Shown: piece after piece, positions 45,006 through 57,264 of the stretch
How the letters are laid out: every line of letters starts with the position of its first letter
Numbering within the stretch: position 1 is the stretch's first letter
From: Acanthacorydalis orientalis
Taxonomy: Eukaryota > Arthropoda > Insecta > Megaloptera > Corydalidae
Assembly: GCA_034766995.1 (NCBI GenBank)
Contig: CM068317.1
Coordinates: forward strand, 9,500,001 to 9,564,000
Reading direction: 5' to 3'
DNA: 64,000 nt
The notes under the pieces: model-generated
Told to the model about the DNA's origin: nothing
The model's database searches: none
The model's input: only the letters and a program-made list of their open reading frames with translations
Translations under genes and position numbers: made by a program

Positions 45006-45062
<57 letters not shown>
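44986..45062. repeat. (CA)n(TA)n microsatellite abutting a mariner
   Basis: CA and CATA units, then about 44 bp of TA ending at the mariner target TA. Confidence 0.95.
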
Positions 45063-45063
<1 letters not shown>

Positions 45064-46265
45064 GGATCAGTGCAAAATTTCGTATACGTTTTGAAATTGA
45101 AGGCTTTCATTGGTTGTAAATCTTTTTTCAAAGCTCAGGTAGCTGCTGTATTCGTCGTTCATAGAAGCTGTGCGGTTTATCGGCAAAAAAGTCGGTGAGG
45201 TAGTCTTTGACAGATTCCACAGTGTCAAAACTTTTTCCGTTTACACTGTCCTACATCAACCGGAACAAATGATAATCCGAAGATACAATATCCGGAGAAT
45301 ACGGTGGATGCGAAATGATTTCCCATTCGAACTGCTTCAGTTTTTGCAGAGTCGGCTTTAATTTATGTGGTTTTGCGTCGTTGTAGAGGAAGATGACCCC
45401 CTAGATTGGCCGAAAGTCAGACACTTTTCTTTAATTGCTGCATTCAGTTTGGTTAGTTGTTAACAGTACTTCTCTTTAGTGATCGTTTCACTTAGTGGGA
45501 GTAGCTCAAAATAAACAAAACCTTTGCAATCCCGCCAAACACACAGCAACACTTTCATCAGATGCAAGCCAGCTTTGGCGACTGGTTGTGCCCTTTAATT
45601 CGCTTGATTCCACGTTCATCTGCGCCGGACGTTGTTGTTAGGATCCATTTCTCATTTTCAGTCACCAACCGATCCAAAAAAGGATCTTTGTTAAGGCGTC
45701 CAAGTAAAGAAACTGCCAAAGAGATTCAATCAAATTTATTTTCAGACGAGTGCGGAAACAACGTATCGAGCTTCAACGTGAACCCCAGCTTCTTCAAATG
45801 TCGAAATGTAGAAGGTCTGTCAACGCAGTATCTCAAAGAGCACTTCTGTTCAAATTCGTGTGTTATTTTCAACTAGAGACGTGTTTAGCCGTCCAGAGAG
45901 TAGTTGACCTTCGAGGTTATAATCACTAAGTCGAAATTTAGCAAACCATTTCTTCACAGTTGGAAGTGATGCTGTATGGTACAAATAAACTTCCCGAATA
46001 TTTTTCGTTACCGCACCAACTGTTACTCCTTTCCGAAACTCGTAGAACGTAACGTGACAAAAATGTGTCTTATCGTTGTCCATTTTCAAAAATTTTTCTT
46101 ACACACAAATCGAATCGAAACAAATGTGTGTGATGCTCAAATGACAGTTGTGACTTTCACCTTTCAAACGATACATAACATGAATACATTTCCAACACGT
46201 GCGCTGCCATACGGCACTCTTAACACCACCTATTGAATCGTATACGAACTTTTGCACTGATCCAA
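45063..46265 (-). mobile_element. mariner family F, full-length decayed copy 2
   Basis: Left terminus TGGATCAGTGCAAAATTTCG; right terminus CTTTTGCACTGATCCAA. 1203 bp, same orientation as the copy at 17979, and flanked on the right by AT repeats. Confidence 0.93.
45110..46089 (-). pseudogene. mariner family F transposase (broken), copy 2
   Basis: Starts at ATG 46089 (MKMDNDKTHFCHVTFYEFRK) and covers the first helix-turn-helix with SLPTVKKWFAKFRLSDYNLE before frame breaks. The first catalytic Asp is Asn (TENEKWI, about 45670). The second motif reads LYNDAKPH instead of HHDNAxPH, so the Asp position holds Asn and the next residue Asp (about 45385). The third Asp is kept in HPPYSPDIVSSDYHL (about 45290). 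Different lesions from copy 1, so the two copies decayed independently. Confidence 0.85.
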
Positions 46266-46343
46266 TCCATATAAATATATATATATAAATAAATATATAT
46301 ATAAATAAATATATATATATATATATTTATTTGTGTATGTATG

Positions 46344-46374
<31 letters not shown>

Positions 46375-46382
46375 ATATGTTT
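46266..46382. repeat. (TA)n and AAATA compound microsatellite
   Basis: ATATAAATAAATAT-type units, then TA with GTATGTA interruptions. Confidence 0.93.
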
Positions 46383-46808
46383 CCAAACTTTTCAATTTTA
46401 TGAGTTGATAGTCTATATTTCCTTTTAATTTCATTTCAAATTAAATAAATTGATTTTATTTATTCTCTCTGATATTTATTGTACATCCATTTGTATAATC
46501 TAATATTCGCTATTTTTCATGTACATTTCAAATTTATTTATTTTCTCTCTTTTACTTCCTTCTATATATATATATATATAATATTTAAAAGAATTTCGAC
46601 GAGCTTCTATTTCATACATTAATATACATCATCGGAAAAAATTCTTACTTGCTCGTCGTCAATCTTCTTCTGTCTCTATTACGACCGTTTTAATAATATA
46701 TTTTTTTAAAAACTCCATCGATTTAGGTTTCTTAATTTTATTTTCTTATTTTTTTATTTGGCATTAGTTTTTGTACTGAAAAATGGTGTGTGGGACTTTC
46801 ACGCGTTA
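46383..46808. other. AT-rich noncoding stretch
   Basis: Nothing recognised. Confidence 0.6.
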
Positions 46809-47235
46809 GAAGTGAAACTTCTTATCATCATTTTTTAAGTATCAAAACCTTTAATTTTCTTAATGTATTCTCGTTCAGAAGTATTAGAAATAGAAGTTTT
46901 AGGATATTAAGATTACAAGACAGAAATGCGGTATATAAATTGAGTAAACATAACGTAATTAAATTAAATATTTTAATCTTTATTCATCAATCTCCATGGA
47001 TTCATATTCTGAGAATGAAATAATTGATTTATTATAACTAAAATTATTCTTCATAAAAATACACTGTGCTCGTATACGGGCAATACCCAGTACGCAAGCG
47101 CGTGACTTGTACAAGGTAGAGAGAGTAAAAACTTTTTTACTTCATTTCACTCACGGATTCTTGCGAGGGGAAACGTTTCACTTTTCGTCTTCCTCAGACA
47201 AATTTACACTACCGTAACTATAGAAGTTTCACTTC
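46809..47235. mobile_element. candidate MITE with short palindromic termini
   Basis: GAAGTGAAACTTCT (46809-46822) and AGAAGTTTCACTTC (47222-47235) are perfect complements 427 bp apart. Each terminus is itself nearly palindromic (AGAAGT-GAA-ACTTCT). A CpG-containing section (47085-47180) lies inside. No target duplication could be confirmed; superfamily unknown. Confidence 0.4.
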
Positions 47236-47265
47236 AAAAACACATACATATTTATTTTCTATTAC

Positions 47266-47306
<41 letters not shown>

Positions 47307-47515
47307 AATATTTACTTCTATACCTCTTATACTAACTAATAACTTCTCAATTTCTGTTCGTGTCACATCATATACTGTTGGTTTGCTTATTCATAATACA
47401 TTACAAAATTTGTTAAAAATAATTGGATGTCGTTGTATTTATCATCACTATGCCATATTTTACACATTATCACTCAACACACACACAAACACATAACACA
47501 AAAAGGTACACAAAT

Positions 47516-47572
<57 letters not shown>

Positions 47573-47940
47573 AATTAAATTTAAAAAGCTCATTTATATA
47601 CTATTATGAATAAGAAAAGCAGTAACAACATTTTAAATTTCTTATATGTTTATATACATACATACATATATATATATGAATAAAATTCAAAGGAAAAATC
47701 AATTAAAAAAGAATAAAAAATACAACGTAACGTATACAAATAAGCCGAAGACAACTATCCGATAAGAATCGTATTATTAATATGGGAAACAGTGTCCAAC
47801 ACAATATGATTTATGTGAACGAATGAGACGGGGTGTGATTAGCACGCGCACGACACCACCCCCTGACCCCTAAATGTATGTATACGTTTATATATATATG
47901 TATATATATATATGAACTTGAACTAATACGATCAAATATT

Positions 47941-47942
<2 letters not shown>

Positions 47943-47994
<52 letters not shown>
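47943..47994. repeat. (TA)n microsatellite
   Basis: About 50 bp of TA. Confidence 0.95.
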
Positions 47995-47996
<2 letters not shown>

Positions 47997-48298
47997 ACAC
48001 GGCGTGCCAAAAGCGTGACTCGTTATTACGTGATACGTTGTAAAAACCTTGTGTCCACCCCAATCTTTCAACCCCAACTAACAAAGTAATGTGATGATAT
48101 TGTCATATTGTTATATGATTAAATTTATTAATTACATGGACTTATGAAAAATGAATTTAGATATATATATATATATATATTTGTATATATACATATTATC
48201 AATATACATTCCAAATGTATATTATTCATAATTGTATCATAAAGTGTATGACTTTGATAAATGATTATTTATTAATTTGTTAGTATGCATAACAAATA

Positions 48299-48302
48299 TA
48301 CA

Positions 48303-48355
<53 letters not shown>

Positions 48356-48372
48356 ATATATATATATCTGTG
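48299..48372. repeat. (TA)n microsatellite
   Basis: TA with GTATATATG interruptions. Confidence 0.95.
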
Positions 48373-48538
48373 TGTGTATATTTATTTCAAATAAGTTATT
48401 TTTTAGAATTCAAATTCGGAACAAAAAATGTGCTTAACGTATCTATGCATATAAATGATGTATATTAATTGTTTTTTTTTATTTTGATTTTAAACCAGTA
48501 TTTTACATCATCAGAAATATACATTTTCTATTAATATA

Positions 48539-49448
48539 TTAGGGATGCCAGAAAGTTTTTTATATTAAAATAAAAACCAATTAAGAGGAAAAATTTGTAC
48601 TTTATGAATAATTTAGTTTCCATCATTATCTATCGTACTTTGCCATCTATCTTGAGAGAAAATATTCCTGTTTTATAAAATTCGTGTTTCTTTTTAGAAA
48701 AAAATTGTTCAAGGGTCATTTTAACAATATTCACATCTCTATGTTGTCTTTCTTAAAAAAATGTTCCAGTGACCAAAATTAATAGTAGTTAGAGCGTACA
48801 ATGTCTGATGAGTAGGGAGGGTGCGGTAGAACCTCCCTATCAAGCTTGGACATTTTTTCACTTATCTTCATAGTTGCATGCAGTCGTACGTTGTCTTGTT
48901 GAAGATTAACACCACCACTATTTAAATCTTCTGGTCGTTTTCTGATTGAATTCTTATTCAAGCGATCCAATTGTTGAAAATAGTGATCAGAATTAACAGT
49001 TTTCCCCGGGTTTAATGTCTCATAATAAATGATTCTTTTATAAATCCACCAATCACAGAGCAATATCTTTCTAATAATCAAACTTGACTTAGTATATGGT
49101 TTAGCTTTCTGATTTGGTGACAACCATTATTTATCACGTTTTCTGTTGTTATAAAGGATCCATTTTTCGTTACATGTGACAATATATATTAAAAAGGTTC
49201 AGTAGAGACCCTTATCTTGAGTGATGTACATTTGTTTATCTGAACCATTTCGTTTTATTCAGTAAGATCGTGCGGTACCCAAACACCTTTTCTCTAGACC
49301 TTTCCAATTTTTTTCATATATTCTTGTACTGTTGATAAGGGGTACTGAAGTTTATTAAACAATTTTTGAATTGTTAATTCTGTATTTGCTTCGATTTCCT
49401 CCAGCAACTCTGTATCATATAAACGAAAAAACTTTCCAGTACTCCTAA
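48539..49448 (-). mobile_element. mariner family E, shortened copy
   Basis: Left terminus TTAGGGATGCCAGAAAGTTT and right terminus, reverse complemented, TTAGGAGTACTGGAAAGTTT are matching terminal repeats, with TA on both sides. 910 bp, so several hundred bases shorter than a complete mariner. Confidence 0.9.
48779..49300 (-). pseudogene. mariner family E transposase, catalytic part (broken)
   Basis: The open piece 49123-48779 contains YYETLNPGKTVNSDHYFQQL, the second catalytic Asp in LQQDNVRLH, and HPPYSSDIVRSNYY. In the last motif the third catalytic Asp has become Asn, and a stop follows two residues later. Upstream (about 49170) the first motif reads TCNEKWIL, so that Asp is also Asn. Two of three catalytic residues are lost by single-base changes. 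Confidence 0.88.
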
Positions 49449-50099
49449 TATATACATAAATAATTTTATTTCAAAACGTTCAATTAATTTCAATTCTAAA
49501 ACACAAAACTAATTCAATTTCAGCTGTTATAAATATTGAATTAAATTTTTCAAAATTGACGAATAAACAGTACAATATAAACTAAATGTTTAATTTTCTG
49601 CTAAATTCACTTTTATGAAGTTGAATATATTTTTACAAATGATTTCTCATTTCACCCTACGACACAAAAATTTTTTTCTGATCTAAAATATTCAATAAAT
49701 TTAATTTTTTATGGTTTGGGGTATGAAAAAGTAACCAATTCCTGAAAATTAGTGCTAGTGTGTTTTAAAAATAGTACGAGTTTTATATAATTGAATATTA
49801 ATTAAATTTTACAATTGAAAATTCATTACAAAATCTGTCTTCGGTACTAATATTTGTTCGATTGTCTGTCTTCATAAAACTGATATATTGTTGAGCTGAT
49901 ATGAATACATATTGGATATTTTTGTGTCAAGTAAAAGAAGTACAAAACAGAAATATGACTGGAAAAAATTGATTCAACGCAAACGTCTATTAATTATTCT
50001 TCTTAAATAAACAGCAAAATCAGACCAAGACATCCATGTTCAATGTGTATTAGAACAATCGCGGATCTGTGTAACAGGCGGAAACAGAAATATTAAGCA
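49449..50099. other. AT-rich noncoding stretch with an R1 copy
   Basis: About 49605-49740 matches R1 on the minus strand (TTCACTTTTATGAAG, ATTTTTACAAATGATTTCTC, TTTCACCCTACGACAC). Rest unrecognised. Confidence 0.5.
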
Positions 50100-50640
50100 C
50101 GCAATCAAGTGAATAATTTGAACAAATATTGGTCTAGGTGTATGGAACACTCACTTCGTCTGTACAGGCAGATACTATAACTCCTTAATTGGATAAGTGA
50201 GGGAAAACAAAACCAGAATGGATGCCTCCTTCTGTTTCTTCGTCTTCGGCATCGGAGATCTTTGAATGTCGGGAATAAGAACTGAGGGAAAATTGGGGTC
50301 GAAGTTGTTCGGTTGTACAGCGTCTCATACGAGCACACGGACGGGGCTCCGCGGAACGAATGTAAGAGGGCGGGCTGGGGGCCGACGGCGTTCGGTCTCA
50401 TCGTGGAATGGGAAACGGTGAGTGAACGAGTGGGTTGTGTTTGAACAATGAATTTAGATTCCAGTTCGGCTGCGAATTATTTGCTCCAGATTTTATATAA
50501 GAACAGCAACTGTATGGGCTTTTTGACTTACTGTTTCTTCGCCGTGTATATTGCTACAAGAAATGTTTGTTTTCCTCTATTCTCTGTTCGAAACATGTGG
50601 TTTTTTGTACATTTTGCTAGCATGTACGATCTTTGACTTT
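50100..50640. other. GC-enriched island
   Basis: Contains GGACGGGGCTCCGCGGAACG at about 50340 and GGCGGGCTGGGGGCCGACGG at about 50369. A 98-codon minus-strand frame (50401-50105) has an Arg-rich patch (RCRRRRNRRR) but no domain I recognise. Could be promoter-type DNA. Confidence 0.4.
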
Positions 50641-50671
50641 ATTACATTTATGCATACACAACACACACTCA

Positions 50672-50719
<48 letters not shown>

Positions 50720-52169
50720 ATAAAAGCTACAAATTATACAAACCTCAATCCTAATTGTAAAAAAATACAACTTTATCTAACAATCTTATATGTAATGAAC
50801 AAATGAATTTTAAAAAGAAAAAAAAACTTATCTTTCTTTTAACCAATTAAAATTACTTGGATAAATCATTTAATTATTTTTTGATGAAAATTTTATGTTT
50901 TTAATAACAGTGATTTAATATTACCAAAAACTTTACACAAATCCTTATTACATCGTTCCTTTTTTATGTACATTTTTTAACATGCAAGAAAATACTTCAA
51001 ATTTTATCACAACTTTTCATATCTTGTTACATTTTTTTATTTTATTGGACAATATAATAAACATATTATAAACTAATAATTGACAACTTAAAATTAGTCA
51101 ACGTTTTTAAAAATTAAATTCTCTAATAATAATTTCCATCTTTAGTTAAAAAAGATCTTATTTCTAATGAATAATAAGTTTCATATATTGATTGTAGTGG
51201 TTGAAAAATGAGAACTGTTTATTGCTGTCTTTTAAATGTATGGTATTATTCAATGAAGTTATTTTCAGAATCAGAGATAGTTTTTCAATAAAAATATAAT
51301 ATACAGTTATTTTTTTTACTTTTATTCCTGTTTATTCATCACTTAAAGTACTATTATTTTTTCACTGTGAATTGCTTCTTATTACATTTTACTATCGGTT
51401 TTGGTAAATGTTTTATCTTCAGGTAATTACTTTTTCTTGTCTAAATCATTCAACATTTGTTTATTATTTGCTAACCTCGTTTCAACTCACTTCAATTATC
51501 AACAAATTATAAAATATTCTAAACAATTATCTATTATTTTTCAATTGTATTGAAAAAATAACATAGAATCATTTTAATTGGCATGTTAATATAAAAAAAC
51601 CACTACCTGAAACTGACCCAAATACTAAAACAAATCATGGGAGGCAATAAGTATAAAATCATATCAGAGTAAAAAAAATAATTAAATAACTTTTTATTTC
51701 ATGAGATAAATTAGTAAAGCTTCAATTTTCATAAGAATTTGATAGAACATGATTGTTATATATTTATATACTCTTTTTAATTTACATTTTACATAACATC
51801 ACGTAATCATTTCAGTTCACATGTAATGAATTAAATATCTTGGTAATTTTCGTTCACTTTGATCACTGAGTTTATTTTTAAATAAACTCAGATAATTAAA
51901 TGTTCTTAAATATTTTTAAAATATTCTTAAATACTAGTTTTAGCATGTGGGTCTTCTTCAGGTAGAGTTGAGATAGTATAAAAAGCTACAATTGTAATTT
52001 CATGAATTGAAGATTAATAAATAAAATTATACACACATTTAGTCGATTATACACTGATTCACATAATTGCATAAATCATTCGGTGATAAAATTCCATCAA
52101 GTCAAATATTTAATGTTCCAATCATTTTTAATTAAATGAATTAACCGAAATCAAATAAATTTAATAACA
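50641..52169. other. AT-rich noncoding stretch
   Basis: TA array at 50677-50714. At about 51945-51975, GCATGTGGGTCTTCTTCAGG resembles the R2 core. No gene seen. Confidence 0.55.
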
Positions 52170-53434
52170 TTCGGTTGGTGCGAAAATAATTGCGGTTTGC
52201 ATGTATCGAGTATAAAGACGCATATATCAGTTAAAAAATATATTTATTAATCAAAATAAACACCACTGACCAGCATATATTTCTCCCAATAGGAAACAAG
52301 TTTGTTTATTCATACAAGATAGAATTCTGGAGTCCTGGAATTAACGAATTTTTCGAAAGCGATTTGAGCTGATGCTTGATCTTTGAAAACATTCCCTCGT
52401 AGGGAATTACTCAAATGTTAAAAAAATGATAGTCTGTCGGAGACTAAGGTGGGTGAGGGAAGGTTTCATAACCAAGTTCATTTAATTTTTTTAAAGTCAT
52501 TTGTGAGACGTGTGGTTGGGCGTTGTAATGAAGAAGAATTGGTCCTCTTCCATTAACTAATACTGGCCGTAAATAATGGAAATTCTCATGCATTTTTCAA
52601 TTTCCTGACAATATTTTTCAGCTGTTATTGTTATACCAAGATTTAAGAAATTATAGTGAACGATGCTACTTGCTGACCAAACAGTAACCATAATCTTTTT
52701 TTCATAAAACTTAGGTTTAGGAAACGGTTTTGGTGGTTTTCCTCGGTCTAAGCATTGTGATGAACGTTTCCGATTGTTATTAATATTCCACTTTTCATCA
52801 CCTGTGACAATTCTATCAAATATGAATCATTTTTGTTACACAAAAGAAGTGCAGAGCACACTTCGTATCGCCGAATTGCTTGAATTGTTTTATACGGAAC
52901 CCATTTATCCAGCTTTTTTGTTTTTTCAATTAGGCTAAAATTTCGAAAAACTGTTGAATGATCATCGTTGAATTCTTCTGCCACAACTCGAGCTGTTTTA
53001 TGTGGGTCCGCTTCAGTAATGGGTCTTAAATCATTATTTTCTACAACTGAAGGACGTCCACGACCCTGCTCAATATCAAGACTTTCGTTTCCAAAAATTT
53101 TTCATCAAATTTTTGGAACCAGTGTTGAGCTGTTCGTTCAATAATTGACTCTTCACCAAAAACCAATTTGATATTTCGAGCAGTTTTTATTGCTACACAT
53201 CCCAATTTAAACTCAGACCAAATCATGCGAATTTGTTTTTTTCCATGATTAATTTAAGAATTTTATATCTAACAATACTAAAAAATGAAATGAATAGACA
53301 TAAGCTGAAATCAGTAATGCTTAATTTATTGTTTACAATTATGTATCACATGACTATAACAAAAGATAATGTTAAGTAGACAAATTCGCGCCAATCTTAA
53401 AATGATAACCACAATAATTTTTGCACCAATCTAA
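52170..53434 (-). mobile_element. mariner family B, near-complete copy
   Basis: Left terminus TTCGGTTGGTGCGAAAATAA; right terminus TTTTTGCACCAATCTAA followed by TA. 1265 bp, the full mariner length. It is the most regular family B copy in the window. Confidence 0.95.
52420..53247 (-). pseudogene. mariner family B transposase (broken)
   Basis: The N-terminal part is open at 53226-53041 (helix-turn-helix with FGEESIIERTAQHWFQKF). A second open piece, 52984-52748, carries the second helix-turn-helix (HSTVFRNF), KLDKWVPYK and the first catalytic Asp in VTGDEKW, the last just out of frame. The second catalytic Asp is Tyr (HDNARPH reads HYNAQPH, about 52530). The third motif has lost about three codons and gained a stop, although the Asp of TDYHF remains. 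Not functional. Confidence 0.87.
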
Positions 53435-53900
53435 TATTAATTCAGGAAATCAATTTATTGACATTTTTAAAAAAATAATTAAGTTGATAAATCTTTGTCG
53501 GGCCAACTCTTGTTTTAATTATTAATTTCTTTATTAACATTTTTAATCGATTATTTAATATTAACGATATTTATGTCTTTTATTAGACTAGAACTTCTTA
53601 TTTGTAAACAAATATCACAAATTATAAAAAGTTTATTAAATATTTCATACTGAAGTATTTATTAAAAGTGTCAGTTATTGTATGTGTTGTAAAATTTATT
53701 TACTGTAAAATTTCGTTGTTGGTTTTTTTTACTTCAAATGAACTACAAACAATAAAACTTTGCATTTATTACCAGAGCAATAAGTTCATATTTAACTAGA
53801 AAATATAGATTTTAAACAAGAGATATTTAACCCTGATTGTAAACAAAACAAGAAATTTCAAAAAATGAATGTATTCAATTATATTAATTCAGTGCAAACG
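53435..53900. other. AT-rich noncoding stretch
   Basis: Nothing recognised. Confidence 0.6.
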
Positions 53901-54600
53901 TAAAGTCATACATTTTCATAACGAACAGTACACACACACACACATATGTATGCGTATAGAAAGACTTTTACGGCATGAGAGAAGGGCTCCGCTGAATCCG
54001 AACAAGTCTTTTGTATCATAAGAATATCAATTGTGTAAACTGGAAAGATCGCGATGGCATACGCTTTTGGTAAAACAAACCGAACTCAGTGTTTCGAATA
54101 ATCCCCCCTGGTCTCCTGCCGCGGCCCCGTCGGCCTCCGTCGACGCCGCGCGGCGCCGTTCTTGTAGCGAAAACGACCGTAGCGAATCGTGACACACGGG
54201 CGTCTATTAACGAACGTCGGCGCGTTTCTTTTTCACCCATTTCGGATCCATTGAATATGAATCTATAGTTGGCATAAAATTGTATAAATGTTTGTACAGC
54301 GTACGGTTGCGAGGTACGGAGCGGTGTGATGATGATGGCACGAATGTTGGGCTGAACGACGAACGTAAAGATTTAATGGATGAGTGTACACTCTCAAGGT
54401 GTTTTCTTTAATGAGGAAATTGAATAGTAGAGGATCGCGCTCTCTTGCTGATTTGTTGTTATTTTAAGGTCAATATTATGTTGACGCAATGAGAAATTTA
54501 CTTTTCGCCGCGTCACTCACTACTTGTTGACTGTTTGCAGAGTTCATGTTGTGTGTTAAAGACATTATAAGATTTTTTCAGTGATTGTATTAAAACGCTG
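53901..54600. other. CpG-rich island
   Basis: Core CCGTCGACGCCGCGCGGCGC at about 54135 is the highest-CpG point of the right half. Further right are GGTTGCGAGGTACGGAGCGG and TTTCGCCGCGTCACTCACTA. The 74-codon minus frame is Arg-rich by composition. A promoter of an unseen gene is possible, but nothing beyond composition supports it. Confidence 0.4.
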
Positions 54601-54821
54601 AATAATTATTGTTTAGTAGAGTGATTTTCAAATTAAAGGGTTTATGTGAGATTTTTAAATCTGATCTGAGAATGTGTAAATAGCGATAGTGTTCGAAAAT
54701 ATCTTATAATGAACATTAGTTAAATAATTAGCTAACAAACGTTTTCTTTTTAATTTATTAGATTCGGGCAAAAATACTTGCAGTTTTTACGTATCGAATA
54801 TAGAAACGCATATATCAGTTA

Positions 54822-54925
54822 AAAATTATATTTATTAATCAAAATAAAAACCATTGGCCTGCATATACTTTTTCCAACAGGAATCAAGTTTGTTTATTCA
54901 TACAAGATAAAATTCTGAAGTCCTG
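54822..54925 (+). repeat. inverted repeat arm 1 inside mariner B
   Basis: Contains TTTATTAATCAAAATAAAAA, CCATTGGCCTGCAT, AAGTTTGTTTATTCATACAA and GATAAAATTCTG. This is the normal 3' region of the element. Confidence 0.9.
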
Positions 54926-54989
54926 GAATTAACGAATTCATTGAAAGCGCTTTGAGCTGATGCTTGATCTTTGAAAACCTTCTCTCGTA

Positions 54990-55795
54990 GGATTACTCAC
55001 ATGTTTAAAAAACTGATAACCTGTCGAAGACAGGTCCAGATAATAAGATGGGCAAGGTAAAGTTTCATAACACAGTTCATTTAATTTTTTTTAGTCATTT
55101 TTTAAACGTGTGGTCGGGCGTTGTCGTGAAGAAGAATTGGTCCTCATGCATTTTTTTCAATTTCTTAACAATATTTGCCTGCACTTATTGTTTCATCAGG
55201 GTTTAAGAACTTGCAGTGAATGATGTCATTTTCTGACAGCCAGACAGTAATCAAAATCTTTTTTTCATAAAGCTTCGATTTAGGAAACTGTTTGGTGATT
55301 CTCACCAGTCTATTCACTGTGATAAACGTTTCAGATTGCAGTAGCATACCACTTTTCATCACATGTGACAAAGCGATCAAGAAAGGGATCATTTCTGGTA
55401 TGAAAAAGAAGCGCAGAGCAGACCTCGTATCTCCGAATTGCTAGATGTTCGTTTGGTTCAAACGGCACCCATTTATCCAGCTTTTCTGTTTTTCCAGTTA
55501 GTCTTAAATGTCGAACAACTGTTGAATGATCAACATTGACTTTTTCTGCCACCTCTCGAGTTTTTTTACGTCGGTCTGCTTCAATAATGGTTCTTAAACT
55601 ATTACTGTTTATAGCTGAAGGGCACATCCACGAATCTCTTCATCAACAATGCTTTCGTTTTCATTACGAAATTTTTCAAACCAGTGTTGAGATGTTTGTT
55701 CACAAATTGACTCTTCACCAAAAATAAATGTGATGTTAAAAGCAGTTTCTGTTACTTTACGTCCCAATTTAAACTCACACAACAAAATCGCGAGA
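54990..55795 (-). pseudogene. mariner family B transposase (broken), duplication-bearing copy
   Basis: The open piece 55627-55331 holds the second helix-turn-helix (STVVRHLRLTGKTEKLDKWV) and the first catalytic Asp (VTCDEKW). The next piece, 55392-55165, overlaps it in another frame. The second Asp is intact in LLHDNARPHV (about 55120). The third has become Gly: the TDYHF position reads TGYQF (about 55015). A frameshift lies after the first Asp motif, and the N-terminal half is broken near 55640. Confidence 0.87.
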
Positions 55796-55824
55796 ATTTG
55801 CCTTTTTCCACAACTAATTTAATA

Positions 55825-55930
55825 GAATTCCAGAATTCTATCTTGTAGGAATAAACAAACTAGTTTCCCATTGGATAAAGTTTGTGCAGGCCAGTGGTCT
55901 TTATTTTGATTAATAAATATAATTTTAAAA
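55825..55930 (-). repeat. inverted repeat arm 2 inside mariner B
   Basis: Contains CAGAATTCTATCTTGTAGGA, ATAAACAAACTAG, GCAGGCCAGTGG and TTTATTTTGATTAATAAATA, the reverse complement of arm 1 with about a dozen differences. It interrupts the 5' leader between AACTAATTTAA and the CAACAATACTAAAGAATG found in other copies. Confidence 0.9.
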
Positions 55931-56108
55931 AAATTATATTCAACAATACTAAAGAATGAAAACAATAGATATAAGCTGAAATCAGTAATGCTAATTTCAT
56001 TGCTTACAATGATGTATTATATGGGTATAACAAAAGATAATGGTAACTAGAAAACTCGATGCCAAACTTAAGTTGATAAGAACCCCAATTATTTTTATAC
56101 TAACCTAA

Positions 56109-56668
56109 TACAACCAGTTTATTGATAGAACTGCTTTATTTTGGTTCTACAATAAAATTCAGATATAATATGAATGTTTTTATGAAAATATTAATTGTAT
56201 ATTTATATAAAAAACATTCAATATTTTCATATTACACCCCACTGATTTATATTGTACTTTCGAAACTAATTTCAATACATTGGATTTAAAATATTGGTTT
56301 ACAATTAAACATTATATTAGTAATCTTCCATTAACGACAATTATATTTACTTTTACTTATTATTTACTTTTACTATTACTTTTTGTATTTTTCTATGTTT
56401 GTATTTATTTAAATTTATAGTTAGCTTAATTGTATCAAATCAATAGTTGGAAGAAGAAAACTATATTATTTATAAATAATCACAAAAATTTATAATATAT
56501 ATATTTTTGATTCTCATAAATAAAAAATTTAATAAGCATTTATTTTAAAAACAATAATTCAATTTTTCTCTAAATAATTGTAATATTATTAAAATAATAG
56601 TTTTATATCTACTGTATATATTGAAAAAATTTTTAAAATTACACAAACACACAAACATTTACATATAT
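56109..56668. other. AT-rich noncoding stretch
   Basis: Nothing recognised. Confidence 0.6.
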
Positions 56669-56825
56669 AAGAGGGTCGTTCGATAAGCATGGTAAAGAAG
56701 CAAGTTAAACAGTTTTTTTTTAGAAAAAATCGATTTTATTTCTCAACATAGTCTCTATTAATGACTATACTCTTGGTCCAGCGACTTTCTAATTTTTTGA
56801 TCCCATTGGAAAGGTAACATTTCTC
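56669..56825 (-). mobile_element. mariner family C, solo 3' end
   Basis: AGAGGGTCGTTCGATAAGCA is the terminal repeat. The following TTTATTTCTCAACATAGTCTC, with CTTGGTCCAGCGACTTTCTA, is the usual minus-strand C-terminal coding end of such mariners. The rest is missing. Confidence 0.8.
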
Positions 56826-57042
56826 AAAGGTATACTTTTATAAAATACATATCCGAATACGCATATAAAAATATATCAAAAACTATACTACTAGACAAAT
56901 ATTCAGTCAATCTTACATACAAGTAATATTACATAGACTCTTTCAGACTTCTCCAGAAATGTAAGAATATGCTCACATGAGATATCTATACTTTATGCTT
57001 AATTCTTAAATGTTGTCATCTTCCTAACATTAGTTTTAACGA

Positions 57043-57131
57043 CTAATATATATATATATATATATATATATTTGTATACATATATAAATATATCTATATA
57101 TATATATAGTTATATATATATATATATATAG

Positions 57132-57176
<45 letters not shown>
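57043..57176. repeat. (TA)n compound microsatellite
   Basis: TA tracts with TTTGTATACA, CTATAT and AGTTATAT interruptions; about 130 bp. Confidence 0.95.
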
Positions 57177-57178
<2 letters not shown>

Positions 57179-57264
57179 ATTATCATTTTTAAATTTGACG
57201 ATTCAAAATTTGATCAAATATTCTCCAATGTATTTTCTGATTCCTTATTTCACCTTTTCATTCA

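Larger units (their letters stand above)
47236..48538. other. AT-rich noncoding stretch with many TA arrays
   Basis: TA or CA/TA arrays lie at 47271-47302, 47505-47570, 47943-47994, 48160-48200 and 48299-48372. A small CpG-containing patch is at about 47820-47880 and 48000-48050. No gene seen. Confidence 0.6.
54758..56108 (-). mobile_element. mariner family B copy carrying an inverted duplication of its own 3' end
   Basis: Left terminus TTAGATTCGGGCAAAAATAC; right terminus CAATTATTTTTATACTAACCTAA reads as the family end; TA on both sides. 1351 bp, about 90-100 bp longer than the regular copy. The excess is a reverse-complement copy (about 55825-55930) of its own 3' region (54822-54925), placed just upstream of the transposase start. 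Confidence 0.93.

Noticed and set aside
50105..50401. 98-codon minus-strand frame with an Arg-rich patch
   Set aside because: Arg richness follows from local GC content; nothing recognisable.
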